Source: DATHAP01 sp963762865
GTDB taxonomy: Bacteria; Actinomycetota; Actinomycetes; JACCUZ01
Assembly: GCA_963762865.1 (NCBI GenBank)
Contig: CAVXNC010000017.1
Coordinates: 67,015 to 131,014, forward strand
Length of the DNA: 64,000 nt
Reading direction: 5' to 3'
The translations under genes were made by a program, and so were the position numbers. Below, one piece after another: positions 50,309-58,509 of the stretch; the stretch's first letter is position 1; each line of letters opens with the position of its first letter. The notes beneath the pieces are model-generated. The model saw only the letters and a program-made list of their open reading frames with translations. It did no database searches and was not told the origin of the DNA.

Positions 50309-51325
50309 TCAGATGTGGACCGGCGACATGTCCGGGTAGCGGTCGCCCGCGGTCACCCCGACGGGCAGCACCTCGTCCAGCCGGGCCAGGTCCTTGTCGT
50401 CGAGCGACACCTCGAGGGCCTCGACGTTCTGCTCGAGGTTCTGGACCCTGGTGGTCCCCGGGATCGGCACCACGTCCTCGCCGCGGGCGAGCACCCAGGC
50501 CAGGGCCAGCTGGCTCGCGGTGACGCCCTTGTCGTCGGCGATCTCGCGGACCCGGTCGACCAGCTCGAGGTTGCGCGCGAAGTTGTCGCCCTGGAAGCGC
50601 GGGTGGTTGCGGCGCAGGTCGTCGGGCGCCAGGTCGTCGATGCTGCGGAAGCGGCCGGACAGGAAGCCCCGGCCGAGTGGCGAGTAGGCGACGAAGCCGA
50701 TGCCCAGCTCGCGGACCGTGTCGAGGACCCCGTTCTCCTCGACGTCGCGGGTCCACAGCGACCACTCGGTCTGCACCGCGGTGACCGGGTGCACCGCATG
50801 CGCCTTGCGGATCGTCGCGGCCGAGGCCTCGGAGATGCCGAGGTGGCGGACCTTGCCGGCCGCGACGACCTCGGACAGGGCGCCCCAGGTCTCCTCGACG
50901 GGCGTGTCGCGGTCGACGCGGTGCTGGTAGTAGAGGTCGACATGATCCACGCCGAGCCGCCGGAGCGAGTCGTCGATGGCCTTCCGGACGTACTCCGGAC
51001 GACCGCTCACGCCGCGGCGACTCCCGTCCTCGCCGCGGACGTTGCCGAACTTGGTCGCCAGCTGCACCTCGTCGCGGCGCCCCGCGACCGCCCGGCCCAC
51101 GAGCTCCTCGTTGGTGAACGGCCCGTACATGTCGGCGGTGTCCAGCAGGGTCACGCCGAGGTCGAGGGCGCGGTGGATCGTCTCGGTCGAGCGGGCCTCG
51201 TCCCGGCCGCTGTAGAACTCGCTCATGCCCATGCAGCCCAGCCCGAGCGCGGAGACGGTGAGCCCGCCCTGGTGGGTGCCGAGCGTGCGGGTGGGGACGG
51301 GCGTGGCGGAGGTCGAAGAGGTCAT
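50309..51325 (-). CDS. Aldo/keto reductase
   Basis: 338 residues from ATG 51325, with AGGAGC upstream. An AKR TIM barrel: GLGCMGMSEFYSGRDEARST, DTADMYGPFTNEELVGRAVA (catalytic Asp/Tyr), LATKFGNVRGEDGS (catalytic Lys), VDLYYQHRVDRDTPVEETW (catalytic His), YSPLGRGFLSG and VPIPGTTRVQNLEQN (NADPH site). It is closest in pattern to the YajO/AKR13-type 'GxxMGMS' oxidoreductases. Reduces aldehydes/ketones with NADPH, physiological substrate unknown. Divergent from the two-component system; the shared region carries the direct repeats at 51364-51381. Confidence 0.92.
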   Translation of the reverse strand: MTSSTSATPVPTRTLGTHQGGLTVSALGLGCMGMSEFYSGRDEARSTETIHRALDLGVTLLDTADMYGPFTNEELVGRAVAGRRDEVQLATKFGNVRGEDGSRRGVSGRPEYVRKAIDDSLRRLGVDHVDLYYQHRVDRDTPVEETWGALSEVVAAGKVRHLGISEASAATIRKAHAVHPVTAVQTEWSLWTRDVEENGVLDTVRELGIGFVAYSPLGRGFLSGRFRSIDDLAPDDLRRNHPRFQGDNFARNLELVDRVREIADDKGVTASQLALAWVLARGEDVVPIPGTTRVQNLEQNVEALEVSLDDKDLARLDEVLPVGVTAGDRYPDMSPVHI

Positions 51326-51363
51326 GTGCTCCTGCCTACCCCACGTAGGCTGGTGATCCCACC

Positions 51364-51381
51364 TCACAGGGACCTCACAGG
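51364..51381 (+). promoter_or_regulatory. PhoP-type direct repeat TCACAGG-N4-TCACAGG
   Basis: TCACAGG at 51364-51370 and at 51375-51381, an 11-base period, 36 bases before the response-regulator start. Same-sense heptamers at 11-base spacing are the binding mode of OmpR/PhoP-class regulators, so autoregulation is likely. Confidence 0.6.
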
Positions 51382-51416
51382 GAGTCCGCAGCGGCCCGGC
51401 AGCGGGGGGCCAGACG

Positions 51417-52232
51417 ATGGGTCACATGACGACGACCAGCACACGTTCCGGCGCGTCCGGCCCAAGTACCAAGCAGCCAGTGACCAAGCCCAGCACGGAG
51501 CAGCCAGTGACCAGCGGCGAGCGGCAGGACTCGACCCCCGAGGCCCGGCTGCTCGTGGTGGACGACGAGCCCAACATCCTCGAGCTGCTCGCGACCAGCC
51601 TGCGCTTCGCCGGCTTCGAGGTGGCCACGGCGACCAACGGGCGCGACGCCCTGGCCGAGGCCCGTCGCTACCGGCCAGACCTCGTCGTCCTGGACGTGAT
51701 GATGCCCGACATGGACGGCTTCGCGGTCGTCCGGCGGATGCGCGGAGAGGGGTCGACGGCTCCCGTCCTCTTCCTGACCGCCCGTGACGCCACCGAGGAC
51801 AAGGTGACCGGGCTGACGGTCGGCGGTGACGACTACGTCACCAAGCCGTTCAGCCTCGAGGAGATCGTCGCCCGGATCAGGGCGGTCCTCCGTCGTACGT
51901 CCGCACGCGGCTCCGCTGCGGAGGCCCCCTCGCGGCTGACCTTCGCCGACATCGAGCTCGACGACGACACCCACGAGGTGTGGAAGGCCGGCGAGCTGGT
52001 CGCCCTGTCGCCCACCGAGTTCAAGCTGCTGCGCTACTTCATGCAGAACGCCGGCCGGGTGTTGTCCAAGTCGCAGATCCTGGACCACGTGTGGCACTAC
52101 GACTTCGGCGGCGAGGCCAACGTGGTCGAGTCCTACGTCTCCTACCTGCGCCGGAAGGTCGACACCTCCGAGCCCCGCCTGCTGCACACGCTTCGTGGTG
52201 TCGGGTACGTCTTGCGCGTCCCGCGGGGCTGA
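51417..52232 (+). CDS. OmpR/PhoB-family response regulator
   Basis: 271 residues from ATG 51417; ATG 51426 also fits. The first 40 residues are Ser/Thr-rich and disordered. Receiver domain: acidic pair DD at 49-50 (LLVVDDEPN), phospho-acceptor Asp93 in VVLDVMMPDMDG, Thr121 in LFLTARD and Lys143 in YVTKPFS. The C-terminal winged helix has ELVALSPTEFKLLRYFMQNA, SKSQILDHVWHYDFGGEANV, VESYVSYLRRKVD and LLHTLRGVGYVLR. It is followed after eight bases by its sensor kinase. Confidence 0.93.
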   Translation: MGHMTTTSTRSGASGPSTKQPVTKPSTEQPVTSGERQDSTPEARLLVVDDEPNILELLATSLRFAGFEVATATNGRDALAEARRYRPDLVVLDVMMPDMDGFAVVRRMRGEGSTAPVLFLTARDATEDKVTGLTVGGDDYVTKPFSLEEIVARIRAVLRRTSARGSAAEAPSRLTFADIELDDDTHEVWKAGELVALSPTEFKLLRYFMQNAGRVLSKSQILDHVWHYDFGGEANVVESYVSYLRRKVDTSEPRLLHTLRGVGYVLRVPRG

Positions 52233-52240
52233 TCGCTGCG

Positions 52241-53839
52241 ATGGCCACCACCGACGTCTCCCGCCTGCTGGCCAGGACGCCGCTGCGCGTCCGGCTGGTG
52301 GCTGCCTTCGTGGCGTTGGTGGCGGTCGCCCTGGCGATCACCGGCTTCACAGTCACGACCGTGCTGCGCACCTACCTGGTGGGTCAGGTGGACGAGGACC
52401 TCGGCCGGCCGCTGCCGGACAACCGCCAAGGTGGCCTGCCGGGCATGGGCGAGCAGGACGGGCCGTTCGATCCGAACCGTGCCGAGTTCTACCTCCTGGC
52501 CACCGCGGCCGGGGCCCGTCTGCAGGTCGGCAACAACGGGCTCGAGCTCAACCCGCCGGCCCTGAGCCGGGAACGGATCAGCACTGCGAGCACTGAGCCC
52601 TTCACCGTGCGGGCCGCCGGCGGTGGACCGGCCTGGCGGGTCGTCGTCCAGCCGACGAACCTCACGGTCAACGGCGAGCAGACGGTCTTCGTCCGCGCGA
52701 TCTCGCTCGGCGACGTGCAGGCGACGACTCGCCAGCTGCTGGTCATCGAGCTGCTGGTCGGCGGGCTGGCGCTGGTGCTCATGGCGGGCGTCGGCTACCT
52801 CGTCGTCCGCCGCAGTCTCCGCCCCCTCGAGAAGGTCGAGTCGACGGCCGCGGCGATCGCCGCAGGCGACCTGAGCCGCCGGGTGCCGGAGAGCGACGAG
52901 CACACCGAGGTCGGCCGGCTCTCCGGCGCCTTCAACTCGATGGTCGACCAGATCGAGACCGCCTTCCGTGAGCGGGAGGCCTCCGAGTCGGCCGCGCGGA
53001 CCAGCGAGGACCGGATGCGCCGGTTCGTCGCCGACGCGAGCCACGAGCTGCGCACGCCGCTCACGTCCATCCGCGGCTTCGCCGAGCTCTACCGGCAGGG
53101 CGCCGTCCGGGAGACCGCCGAGCTGGACCGGATGATGCGGCGGGTCGAGGACGAGGCCTCCCGGATGGGGCTGCTCGTCGAGGACCTGCTGCTGCTCGCC
53201 CGGCTGGACCAGCAGCGACCGCTGCGTCAGGAGCGGGTCGACCTCCTCGAGGTCGTGTCCGATGCGGCACACGATGCCCGGGTGCTGGCGCCCGACCGGC
53301 AGATCGACCTCGATGTCTCCGGCGACGAGCCGCCGGTCGTTCTCGGTGACGACGCGCGGCTCCGGCAGGTGGTCACCAACCTGGTGTCCAACGCCCTCAC
53401 GCACACCCCAGCCGGGACGCCCGTGGCGCTGACCCTGCAGACCGGGCGGCGTCCCGGACCGGGCGACCACGACCACGGCCACGTCCCCGGGCAAGGCTGG
53501 GTCCGGGTCGGCGTCCACGACCAGGGTCCGGGGCTCTCGGACGAGGACCGCGAGCGGGTCTTCGAGCGCTTCTACCGCGCGGACAAGTCGCGGACCAGGG
53601 CGGCCGGGGGGAGCGGGCTCGGGCTCTCCATCGTGGCCGCACTCGTCGCGGCGCACGGCGGCGTCGTCACCGTCGAGTCGGAGCACGGGCGGGGCAGCTC
53701 GTTCCTGGTCGACCTGCCGCTTTCACAGGTCGCTGCCAGCCCGGTCACAGGTCCGGAGCCGACCATCGAGGACATGCCCAGCGACGAAGCCAGCGACTCT
53801 CCGGCCAGCGAGGTGCCCCGTGCAGCCCACCGACCCTGA
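52241..53839 (+). CDS. Membrane sensor histidine kinase (HAMP, HisKA, HATPase)
   Basis: 532 residues. TM1 at about 17-40 (VAAFVALVAVALAITGFTVT), an outer sensor segment of about 125 residues and TM2 at about 168-190. HAMP with RRSLRPLEKVESTAAAIAAG. Phospho-acceptor His268 in VADASHELRTPLTSIRGFAE. ATP site: N box NLVSNALTHTP, G1 VGVHDQGPGLSDEDRERVFE, F box RFYRADKSRTRAAGGSGLGL. Overall similar to MprB/TcrY-type actinobacterial kinases. The C-terminal 50 residues beyond the catalytic domain are disordered. The third gene of the unit overlaps its end by 20 bases. Confidence 0.93.
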   Translation: MATTDVSRLLARTPLRVRLVAAFVALVAVALAITGFTVTTVLRTYLVGQVDEDLGRPLPDNRQGGLPGMGEQDGPFDPNRAEFYLLATAAGARLQVGNNGLELNPPALSRERISTASTEPFTVRAAGGGPAWRVVVQPTNLTVNGEQTVFVRAISLGDVQATTRQLLVIELLVGGLALVLMAGVGYLVVRRSLRPLEKVESTAAAIAAGDLSRRVPESDEHTEVGRLSGAFNSMVDQIETAFREREASESAARTSEDRMRRFVADASHELRTPLTSIRGFAELYRQGAVRETAELDRMMRRVEDEASRMGLLVEDLLLLARLDQQRPLRQERVDLLEVVSDAAHDARVLAPDRQIDLDVSGDEPPVVLGDDARLRQVVTNLVSNALTHTPAGTPVALTLQTGRRPGPGDHDHGHVPGQGWVRVGVHDQGPGLSDEDRERVFERFYRADKSRTRAAGGSGLGLSIVAALVAAHGGVVTVESEHGRGSSFLVDLPLSQVAASPVTGPEPTIEDMPSDEASDSPASEVPRAAHRP

Positions 53840-54620
53840 CGAGAACCCCACCCAGCCGCTCGACGACATCTGGGCGCCCCCACCGGACGCGACCGGCCCG
53901 ACCGACACGGTCGACTCGGCAGCCCCGGCCGCCCAGACCGGCGGCCGCCGGGGCCTGCGGGTGGTGGGCGTCGCCGGGGCGGTGCTCGCCCTGGTGGCGG
54001 CCGGCGCCTTCGGCGCCCTGCTCGCGGGCGGCGGCGGCGAGGAGCCGACGGCGCTCACCGGCATCGGCAGCAGCACCGACGAGGACGGCACCGACGAGAA
54101 CGGCACCGACGACGGTGCGGACGGGACGCTGCGGGACCGGCTGAAGGGTCGGGGACCCTTCGGCCACGGCCTTGGCGGGCCCGGCCTGGTGGCCGGCGGG
54201 CTCGCCGGCCGTGGTCTGCACGGCTCGTTCGTCGTCGAGGACGCTGACGGCGGCTACCAGACCGTGCTCACCCAGCAGGGCACGGCGACCGCTGTCTCCG
54301 AGACGTCGATCACGGTGAAGAGCGACGACGGCTTCGTGGCGACGTACCGCCTGACCGACGAGTCGATGGTGATGAGCGGTCCGTCGGGCACCGACGCGAT
54401 CGCGAAGGGTGCCGACGTCGCTGTCACCGCGCTCGAGACCGGTAGCACCGCCCGCGCCGTGCACGTCATCGACCTGAGCCAGCTCAAGGACGACCTGAGC
54501 CAGCTCAAGGACCGGTTCGAGCACCACTTCGAGAACGGCCCTGGCTCACCCGGCGATGACGACGATGACGACGAGACGCCGCAGCCCGGCTCGACGGCCA
54601 CGTCGGGAGCAAGCGCCTAG
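53820..54620 (+). CDS. Membrane-anchored secreted protein encoded with the two-component system
   Basis: 266 residues from GTG 53820. Disordered Pro/Asp-rich cytoplasmic start, one transmembrane helix (about 46-70, LRVVGVAGAVLALVAAGAFG), Gly-rich and acidic spacer, then a small beta domain with VLTQQGTATAVSETSITVKS and DGFVATYRLTDESMVMSG, the DUF5666-like pattern of short barrel proteins. A direct repeat DLSQLKDDLSQLKDRF follows, then an acidic tail. Overlap with the kinase gene indicates co-expression. It may act as a sensor partner or a regulated envelope protein. Confidence 0.65.
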   Translation: MQPTDPDENPTQPLDDIWAPPPDATGPTDTVDSAAPAAQTGGRRGLRVVGVAGAVLALVAAGAFGALLAGGGGEEPTALTGIGSSTDEDGTDENGTDDGADGTLRDRLKGRGPFGHGLGGPGLVAGGLAGRGLHGSFVVEDADGGYQTVLTQQGTATAVSETSITVKSDDGFVATYRLTDESMVMSGPSGTDAIAKGADVAVTALETGSTARAVHVIDLSQLKDDLSQLKDRFEHHFENGPGSPGDDDDDDETPQPGSTATSGASA

Positions 54621-54665
54621 CGCTCGGACTGCGCGGCGCCCGCCTGCCGGGGCATGATCACCGGC

Positions 54666-55280
54666 ATGACGGCACCCGCCCCACAGATCACCGTCGTGCC
54701 GGCCAACCGGGCGACCTGGGAGGACCTGCAGGCGGTCTTCGGCAGACGTGGGTCGACGTCGCGCTGCCAGTGCCAGCGCTACAAGCTGACGTCGAAGGAC
54801 TTCTTCGAGTCCATCGGCATCGAGTCGCGCGCCGGCGACCTGCGCGAGCAGACCGACTGCGGCCATCCCCGGTCGGGCACCACCAGCGGACTGGTCGCCT
54901 ACCTCGACGGGGTGCCGGTGGGGTGGTGCGCGGTCGAGCCAAGGACCGAGTACCCGCGGCTGGTCAGCACCGTGCAGGTGCCGTGGGAGGGCCGCGACGA
55001 GGACCGGTCGGACAGCAGCGTGTGGGCGGTGACCTGCCTCGTCACCCGGGCCGGCTTCCGGCGGCGCGGTGTCAGCCGCGCCCTGGCCCGGGCGGCTGTC
55101 GACCACGCCCGCGAGCGCGGGGCCCGCGCCCTGGAGGCGTACCCGATGACCACGCGCAACGCCATCGACGAGGAGATGCACGTCGGCACCGTGCGCACCT
55201 TCGCCGAAGCCGGCCTCACGGAGGTCAGCCGACCGACGAAGCGCCGGGCGGTGATGCGGATCGACTTCCGGGTCGGCTAG
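54666..55280 (+). CDS. GNAT-family acetyltransferase
   Basis: 204 residues from ATG 54666; ATG 54654 is four residues longer. The N-terminal part has a CxC (STSRCQCQRYKLTSKDFF) seen in a subfamily of actinobacterial GNATs. Core motif A is VWAVTCLVTRAGFRRRGVSR then ALARAAVDHARERGARALEA, which includes the acetyl-CoA loop FRRRGVS. Motif B is FAEAGLTEVSRPTKRRAVMR. Substrate unknown. Convergent with the glycosyltransferase; both stop codons lie in a tandem duplication. Confidence 0.82.
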   Translation: MTAPAPQITVVPANRATWEDLQAVFGRRGSTSRCQCQRYKLTSKDFFESIGIESRAGDLREQTDCGHPRSGTTSGLVAYLDGVPVGWCAVEPRTEYPRLVSTVQVPWEGRDEDRSDSSVWAVTCLVTRAGFRRRGVSRALARAAVDHARERGARALEAYPMTTRNAIDEEMHVGTVRTFAEAGLTEVSRPTKRRAVMRIDFRVG

Positions 55281-55316
55281 TGCCGCGCGACCTCGGGACG
55301 GCTAGTGCCGCGCGAC
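55274..55316. repeat. 18-bp tandem duplication covering both convergent stop codons
   Basis: cggctagtgccgcgcgac occurs at 55274-55291 and 55299-55316 (25-base period). The TAG of the + strand GNAT gene is in the first copy, and the TAG of the minus-strand glycosyltransferase is in the second. Confidence 0.8.
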
Positions 55317-56486
55317 GTCGGCGGCGACGCCGCGGAGGATCTCGTCCCACCGAGCGGCCAGGCTCTCGATGTCGTAGCCGTCGACCGCGGCGGGTGCCTG
55401 CTCGCCCAGCTTGCGGCGCAGCTCCTCGTCCTCGATGAGGTCGCAGAGGGCGCGGACCATCCCGTCCGAGTCCCTGTTGGCGACCAGCCGGCCGTTGACG
55501 CCGTCGACGACCAGCTCACGGGCGCCGTTGGGGAAGTCGTAGGCGACCGGCGGCAGCCCGCAGGACATCGCCTCGAGCAACGTCATGGGGAAGCCCTCGA
55601 ACCGCGACGGCATGACGAAGACCGACGCGCGGCGCATCTCGTCGAAGAGCTGCGACGAGTAGCCCATCAGGTGCGCGCTGTCCTCCAGCCCGTTGACCGC
55701 GATGAGCTCGCGGAGCTTGTCCTGCTGGTAGCCGGCGCCGAAGATGCGCAGCTGCCAGTCGGGGTGCTTCTCCGCGACCTGTCGCCAGACCGGCACAAGC
55801 CGGTCGAACCCCTTCTGGAAGGTGAGCCGCCCGGACGCGAGCACCACCTTGTCGGTCAGCGGTGACACGCCCTCGCCGGTGTCCGGCACCGCGTTGGGCA
55901 TCGCGGCGACCTTGACGCCGTCGCCGAGCATCCGACGCCACTTCTCCGCGTCCCGCTCGGTGAGGGCGACGTAGAGGTCGAGCCTCGGGTAGAGCTTGCG
56001 CATCACGGCGCGGATGTCGTCGTTGTAGACGCCGTGGTGCAGGTGCTCCTGGGCGACCTTGGCCACTGATGCCGGCGCGTGCCGGGCGATCGCCAGGTTG
56101 AGGCCGGCGCGCGTGCCGACCACCACGCCGCCGCGCATGGTCTTGAGGTAGCGGTAGAGCGCCAGGTCGGTCAGCCCGCTGAAGTTCGTGTAGCGGAAGT
56201 CCTCGCGGTGGACGAGGCGGCTGGGCCGCGCCCGGAGGCGTCTGCGGACCGCCTCGGTCGTACGTCCCACCGGGCCGGTGCGGGCCGCCAGGGTGGCCGG
56301 CGACTCGTCGACCAGGACCCGGATGCGTACGCCGGGCGGGTGCGGGATCGCGGGTTGGTCGGCCCGCTTGTACATGCTCACGACCTCGACGTCGTGGTAT
56401 CGCGACAGGGCCGCCGCCGTGTTCAGGGTGGTCCGCACGGTGCCGCCGACGGAGAAGGCGTTCATCAGCAGGAACCGGACCCGCAC
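55302..56486 (-). CDS. GT4-family glycosyltransferase
   Basis: 394 residues from GTG 56486 (VRVRFLLMNAFSVGGTVRTT, the usual GGxxR/T N-terminal loop). C-terminal GT-B half: VVLASGRLTFQKGFDRLVPV, LRIFGAGYQQDKLRELI, then SVFVMPSRFEGFPMTLLEAM with the nucleotide-sugar E-x(7)-E motif (EGFPMTLLE). No membrane segments. It likely adds a hexose to a surface glycan or teichoic-acid-like polymer. It diverges from the pyruvyltransferase-like gene, and the two probably serve one cell-surface polymer pathway. Confidence 0.9.
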   Translation of the reverse strand: MRVRFLLMNAFSVGGTVRTTLNTAAALSRYHDVEVVSMYKRADQPAIPHPPGVRIRVLVDESPATLAARTGPVGRTTEAVRRRLRARPSRLVHREDFRYTNFSGLTDLALYRYLKTMRGGVVVGTRAGLNLAIARHAPASVAKVAQEHLHHGVYNDDIRAVMRKLYPRLDLYVALTERDAEKWRRMLGDGVKVAAMPNAVPDTGEGVSPLTDKVVLASGRLTFQKGFDRLVPVWRQVAEKHPDWQLRIFGAGYQQDKLRELIAVNGLEDSAHLMGYSSQLFDEMRRASVFVMPSRFEGFPMTLLEAMSCGLPPVAYDFPNGARELVVDGVNGRLVANRDSDGMVRALCDLIEDEELRRKLGEQAPAAVDGYDIESLAARWDEILRGVAADVARH

Positions 56487-56644
56487 CAGCCCACCTCTCG
56501 ACCTGCACCTCGGCTCCGGACCATCCACTGGCCGGGTCGCCGACGCTATCAGCGGCTCGGTGGCCGGCCGGGTCCCGCGGGGCAGCGGCGAGGGCTGCGC
56601 TCGGTAGGGTCGGGGTCCCCACTCGACCCCGCGGAGCTTCCTCG

Positions 56645-58441
56645 ATGGCCTCACTCGCTCGGTCGGCCCGACGATCGGTCGCCGGGCTGGCGCGGCTGCT
56701 CGGCCGTCGGCAGGCACCGTCGTCGAAGCCGCCGAAGCGCGCCCGGCCGGCGGGTCCGTCGCACGCCGGTGTGCAGCCCCAGATGACGCCGCTGCTCGCC
56801 TACCAGCGGCTGGTCCGGGCCCTGCGCGAGCAGCCCGGCGGCAAGGTCGCCCGCCCCACCGAGGGGACGGTCCACCGGGTCACCACCCGCGCCGCTCTCG
56901 TGCGGGCCCGCTCGGTGATGGCCGAGCAGCTCGCCGAGGGCGTACCGCCGCCGCAGGCGCTGGTCGCCGGCGTGCGGGCGATCACCCACCGCCGCCGCTA
57001 CGGCGAGGCGGACGCGCTGGCCGCATCGTTCGCCGACGTGCCGGGCATGGCGGTCGCCTCGCGAGCCGCGCGCTCGGTGGTGCCGGTGTTCCGCGGCCGG
57101 TTCACCGAGGCCGCCGAGCATCTGCGGCACGTGCCCCGGGCCGACGCCCTGGAGCTGGTGCCGACCGAGCTGGTCGCGGTGGAGTTCGCGAGCGATCCCG
57201 CTGCGGCCGTGGTGACGACCGACGCGCTGCTCGGCACCGACCTCGGGGCCGACGCGGTCCTCGAGCTGGCGCGCACCGCGTTCGGTCGCCGCGAGGTGGA
57301 CCTCACCGACCGCGCGCTGCGGCGGCTGGCCGACGTCGACGGGCAGGCCACCGGGGCGGTCCGCGAGGAGGCGCGGTGGCTGGCCGACTGGGTCGCGCAG
57401 GCGCGTGCCGACCGGACACCCGAGACGGTGCCCGAGGGTCAGGTCTCCTTCGCGGTCCTCGACTACAAGCAGCCCGACCTGCGCCAGGTCTCGGCCAACG
57501 TCGGCGACTACGTGCAGACGCTCGCCAGCATCGGCCACGTCGTGCGACACCAGGACGTGCGGTTCCACGGCGAGCTCGCCGAGGAGATGGCGCGCCTGCA
57601 GTCGCGGGTACGTCCGGAACGCCGGTTGAGCGGGGTTGACGCCGACCTGCGGGTCATCCGGGTCAACCGGGACGCGTCGAGCCTCGACGTGGTGCCTGAG
57701 GGCACCTGGCTGCTGGCCTTCGGCTGGTACATGCACAGCTGGTACCGCATCAGGTGGGACTTCCCCTTCCACCCGAACCTGCGGCCGGTCTTCGTGTCGT
57801 TCCACGTCAACCACCAGGAGTCCCTCGAGGGCGACAGCCTCGACTACCTGCGGCGCCACGCGCCGATCGGTTGCCGCGACTGGACGACCGTCCACCTGCT
57901 GCTCGACAGCGGGATTCCCGCGTTCTTCAGCGGCTGCCTCACCACGACGGTCGACACGCTCTTCCCGGGCGAGCGCACCGCGACCGACGACCTGCCGGTG
58001 GCACTCGTCGACCTGGTGGCGGGAAGCGAGCCGACCGGTGTCCGCGGCCCGACGGTCACGGTGCACCACTCCGGCATCGGCGTGCGTGGCACCGGTTTCG
58101 CGAAGAACCTGCGGTTGGCCGTCAAGGTCCTCGAGTCCTACCGCCGAGACGTCTCGTCGGTGGTCACGTCCCGGCTGCACTGCTACCTGCCGGTGCGTGC
58201 CCTGGGAGTGCCGGTCGACTTCCGGCCGAAGGACCCCGATGACATCCGGTTCGACGGTCTCGCCGGCATCTCGGACGAGGCGTTCGCGGCCATGCAGGAG
58301 GGGCTGCGCACCAAGCTGGCGGCCGTCATGACAGCGATCCTCGGCGGCGAGGACGAGGCCGCAGTCCGGAAGGTGTGGGCTGACGTGTGCGCCGCCGACG
58401 TCGCCGAGGCGCAGCGCCGGCACGACGAGCTTCTTCGGTAG
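56645..58441 (+). CDS. Polysaccharide pyruvyltransferase-like protein with helical N-terminal domain
   Basis: 598 residues. N-terminal half (about 50-255) is helical with no recognised domain (tetratricopeptide-like: RARSVMAEQLAEGVPPPQAL). The C-terminal half resembles the WcaK/pyruvyltransferase GT-B fold: VSANVGDYVQTLASIG (N-x-G-D), WLLAFGWYMHSWYRI, RPVFVSFHVNH, APIGCRDWTTVHLLLDSGIP and AFFSGCLTTTVD. The I-G-C-R-D...S-G-C-L-T signature is typical of uncharacterised bacterial pyruvyltransferase-like proteins, which add ketal pyruvate to sugars. The substrate is inferred to be a cell-wall polysaccharide. Confidence 0.75.
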   Translation: MASLARSARRSVAGLARLLGRRQAPSSKPPKRARPAGPSHAGVQPQMTPLLAYQRLVRALREQPGGKVARPTEGTVHRVTTRAALVRARSVMAEQLAEGVPPPQALVAGVRAITHRRRYGEADALAASFADVPGMAVASRAARSVVPVFRGRFTEAAEHLRHVPRADALELVPTELVAVEFASDPAAAVVTTDALLGTDLGADAVLELARTAFGRREVDLTDRALRRLADVDGQATGAVREEARWLADWVAQARADRTPETVPEGQVSFAVLDYKQPDLRQVSANVGDYVQTLASIGHVVRHQDVRFHGELAEEMARLQSRVRPERRLSGVDADLRVIRVNRDASSLDVVPEGTWLLAFGWYMHSWYRIRWDFPFHPNLRPVFVSFHVNHQESLEGDSLDYLRRHAPIGCRDWTTVHLLLDSGIPAFFSGCLTTTVDTLFPGERTATDDLPVALVDLVAGSEPTGVRGPTVTVHHSGIGVRGTGFAKNLRLAVKVLESYRRDVSSVVTSRLHCYLPVRALGVPVDFRPKDPDDIRFDGLAGISDEAFAAMQEGLRTKLAAVMTAILGGEDEAAVRKVWADVCAADVAEAQRRHDELLR

Positions 58442-58473
58442 CCGGTCAGCAGCAGCACACATTGCTGGCAGCT

Positions 58474-58494
58474 GGGACTCGGGACTCGCGACTC
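58474..58494. repeat. Three 7-bp direct repeats before the LuxR gene
   Basis: gggactc (58474-58480), gggactc (58481-58487) and gcgactc (58488-58494), immediately upstream of the LuxR-family start at 58510. Possibly simple slippage or an operator half-site array. Confidence 0.45.
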
Positions 58495-58509
58495 CATTAC
58501 CGTGACCGG

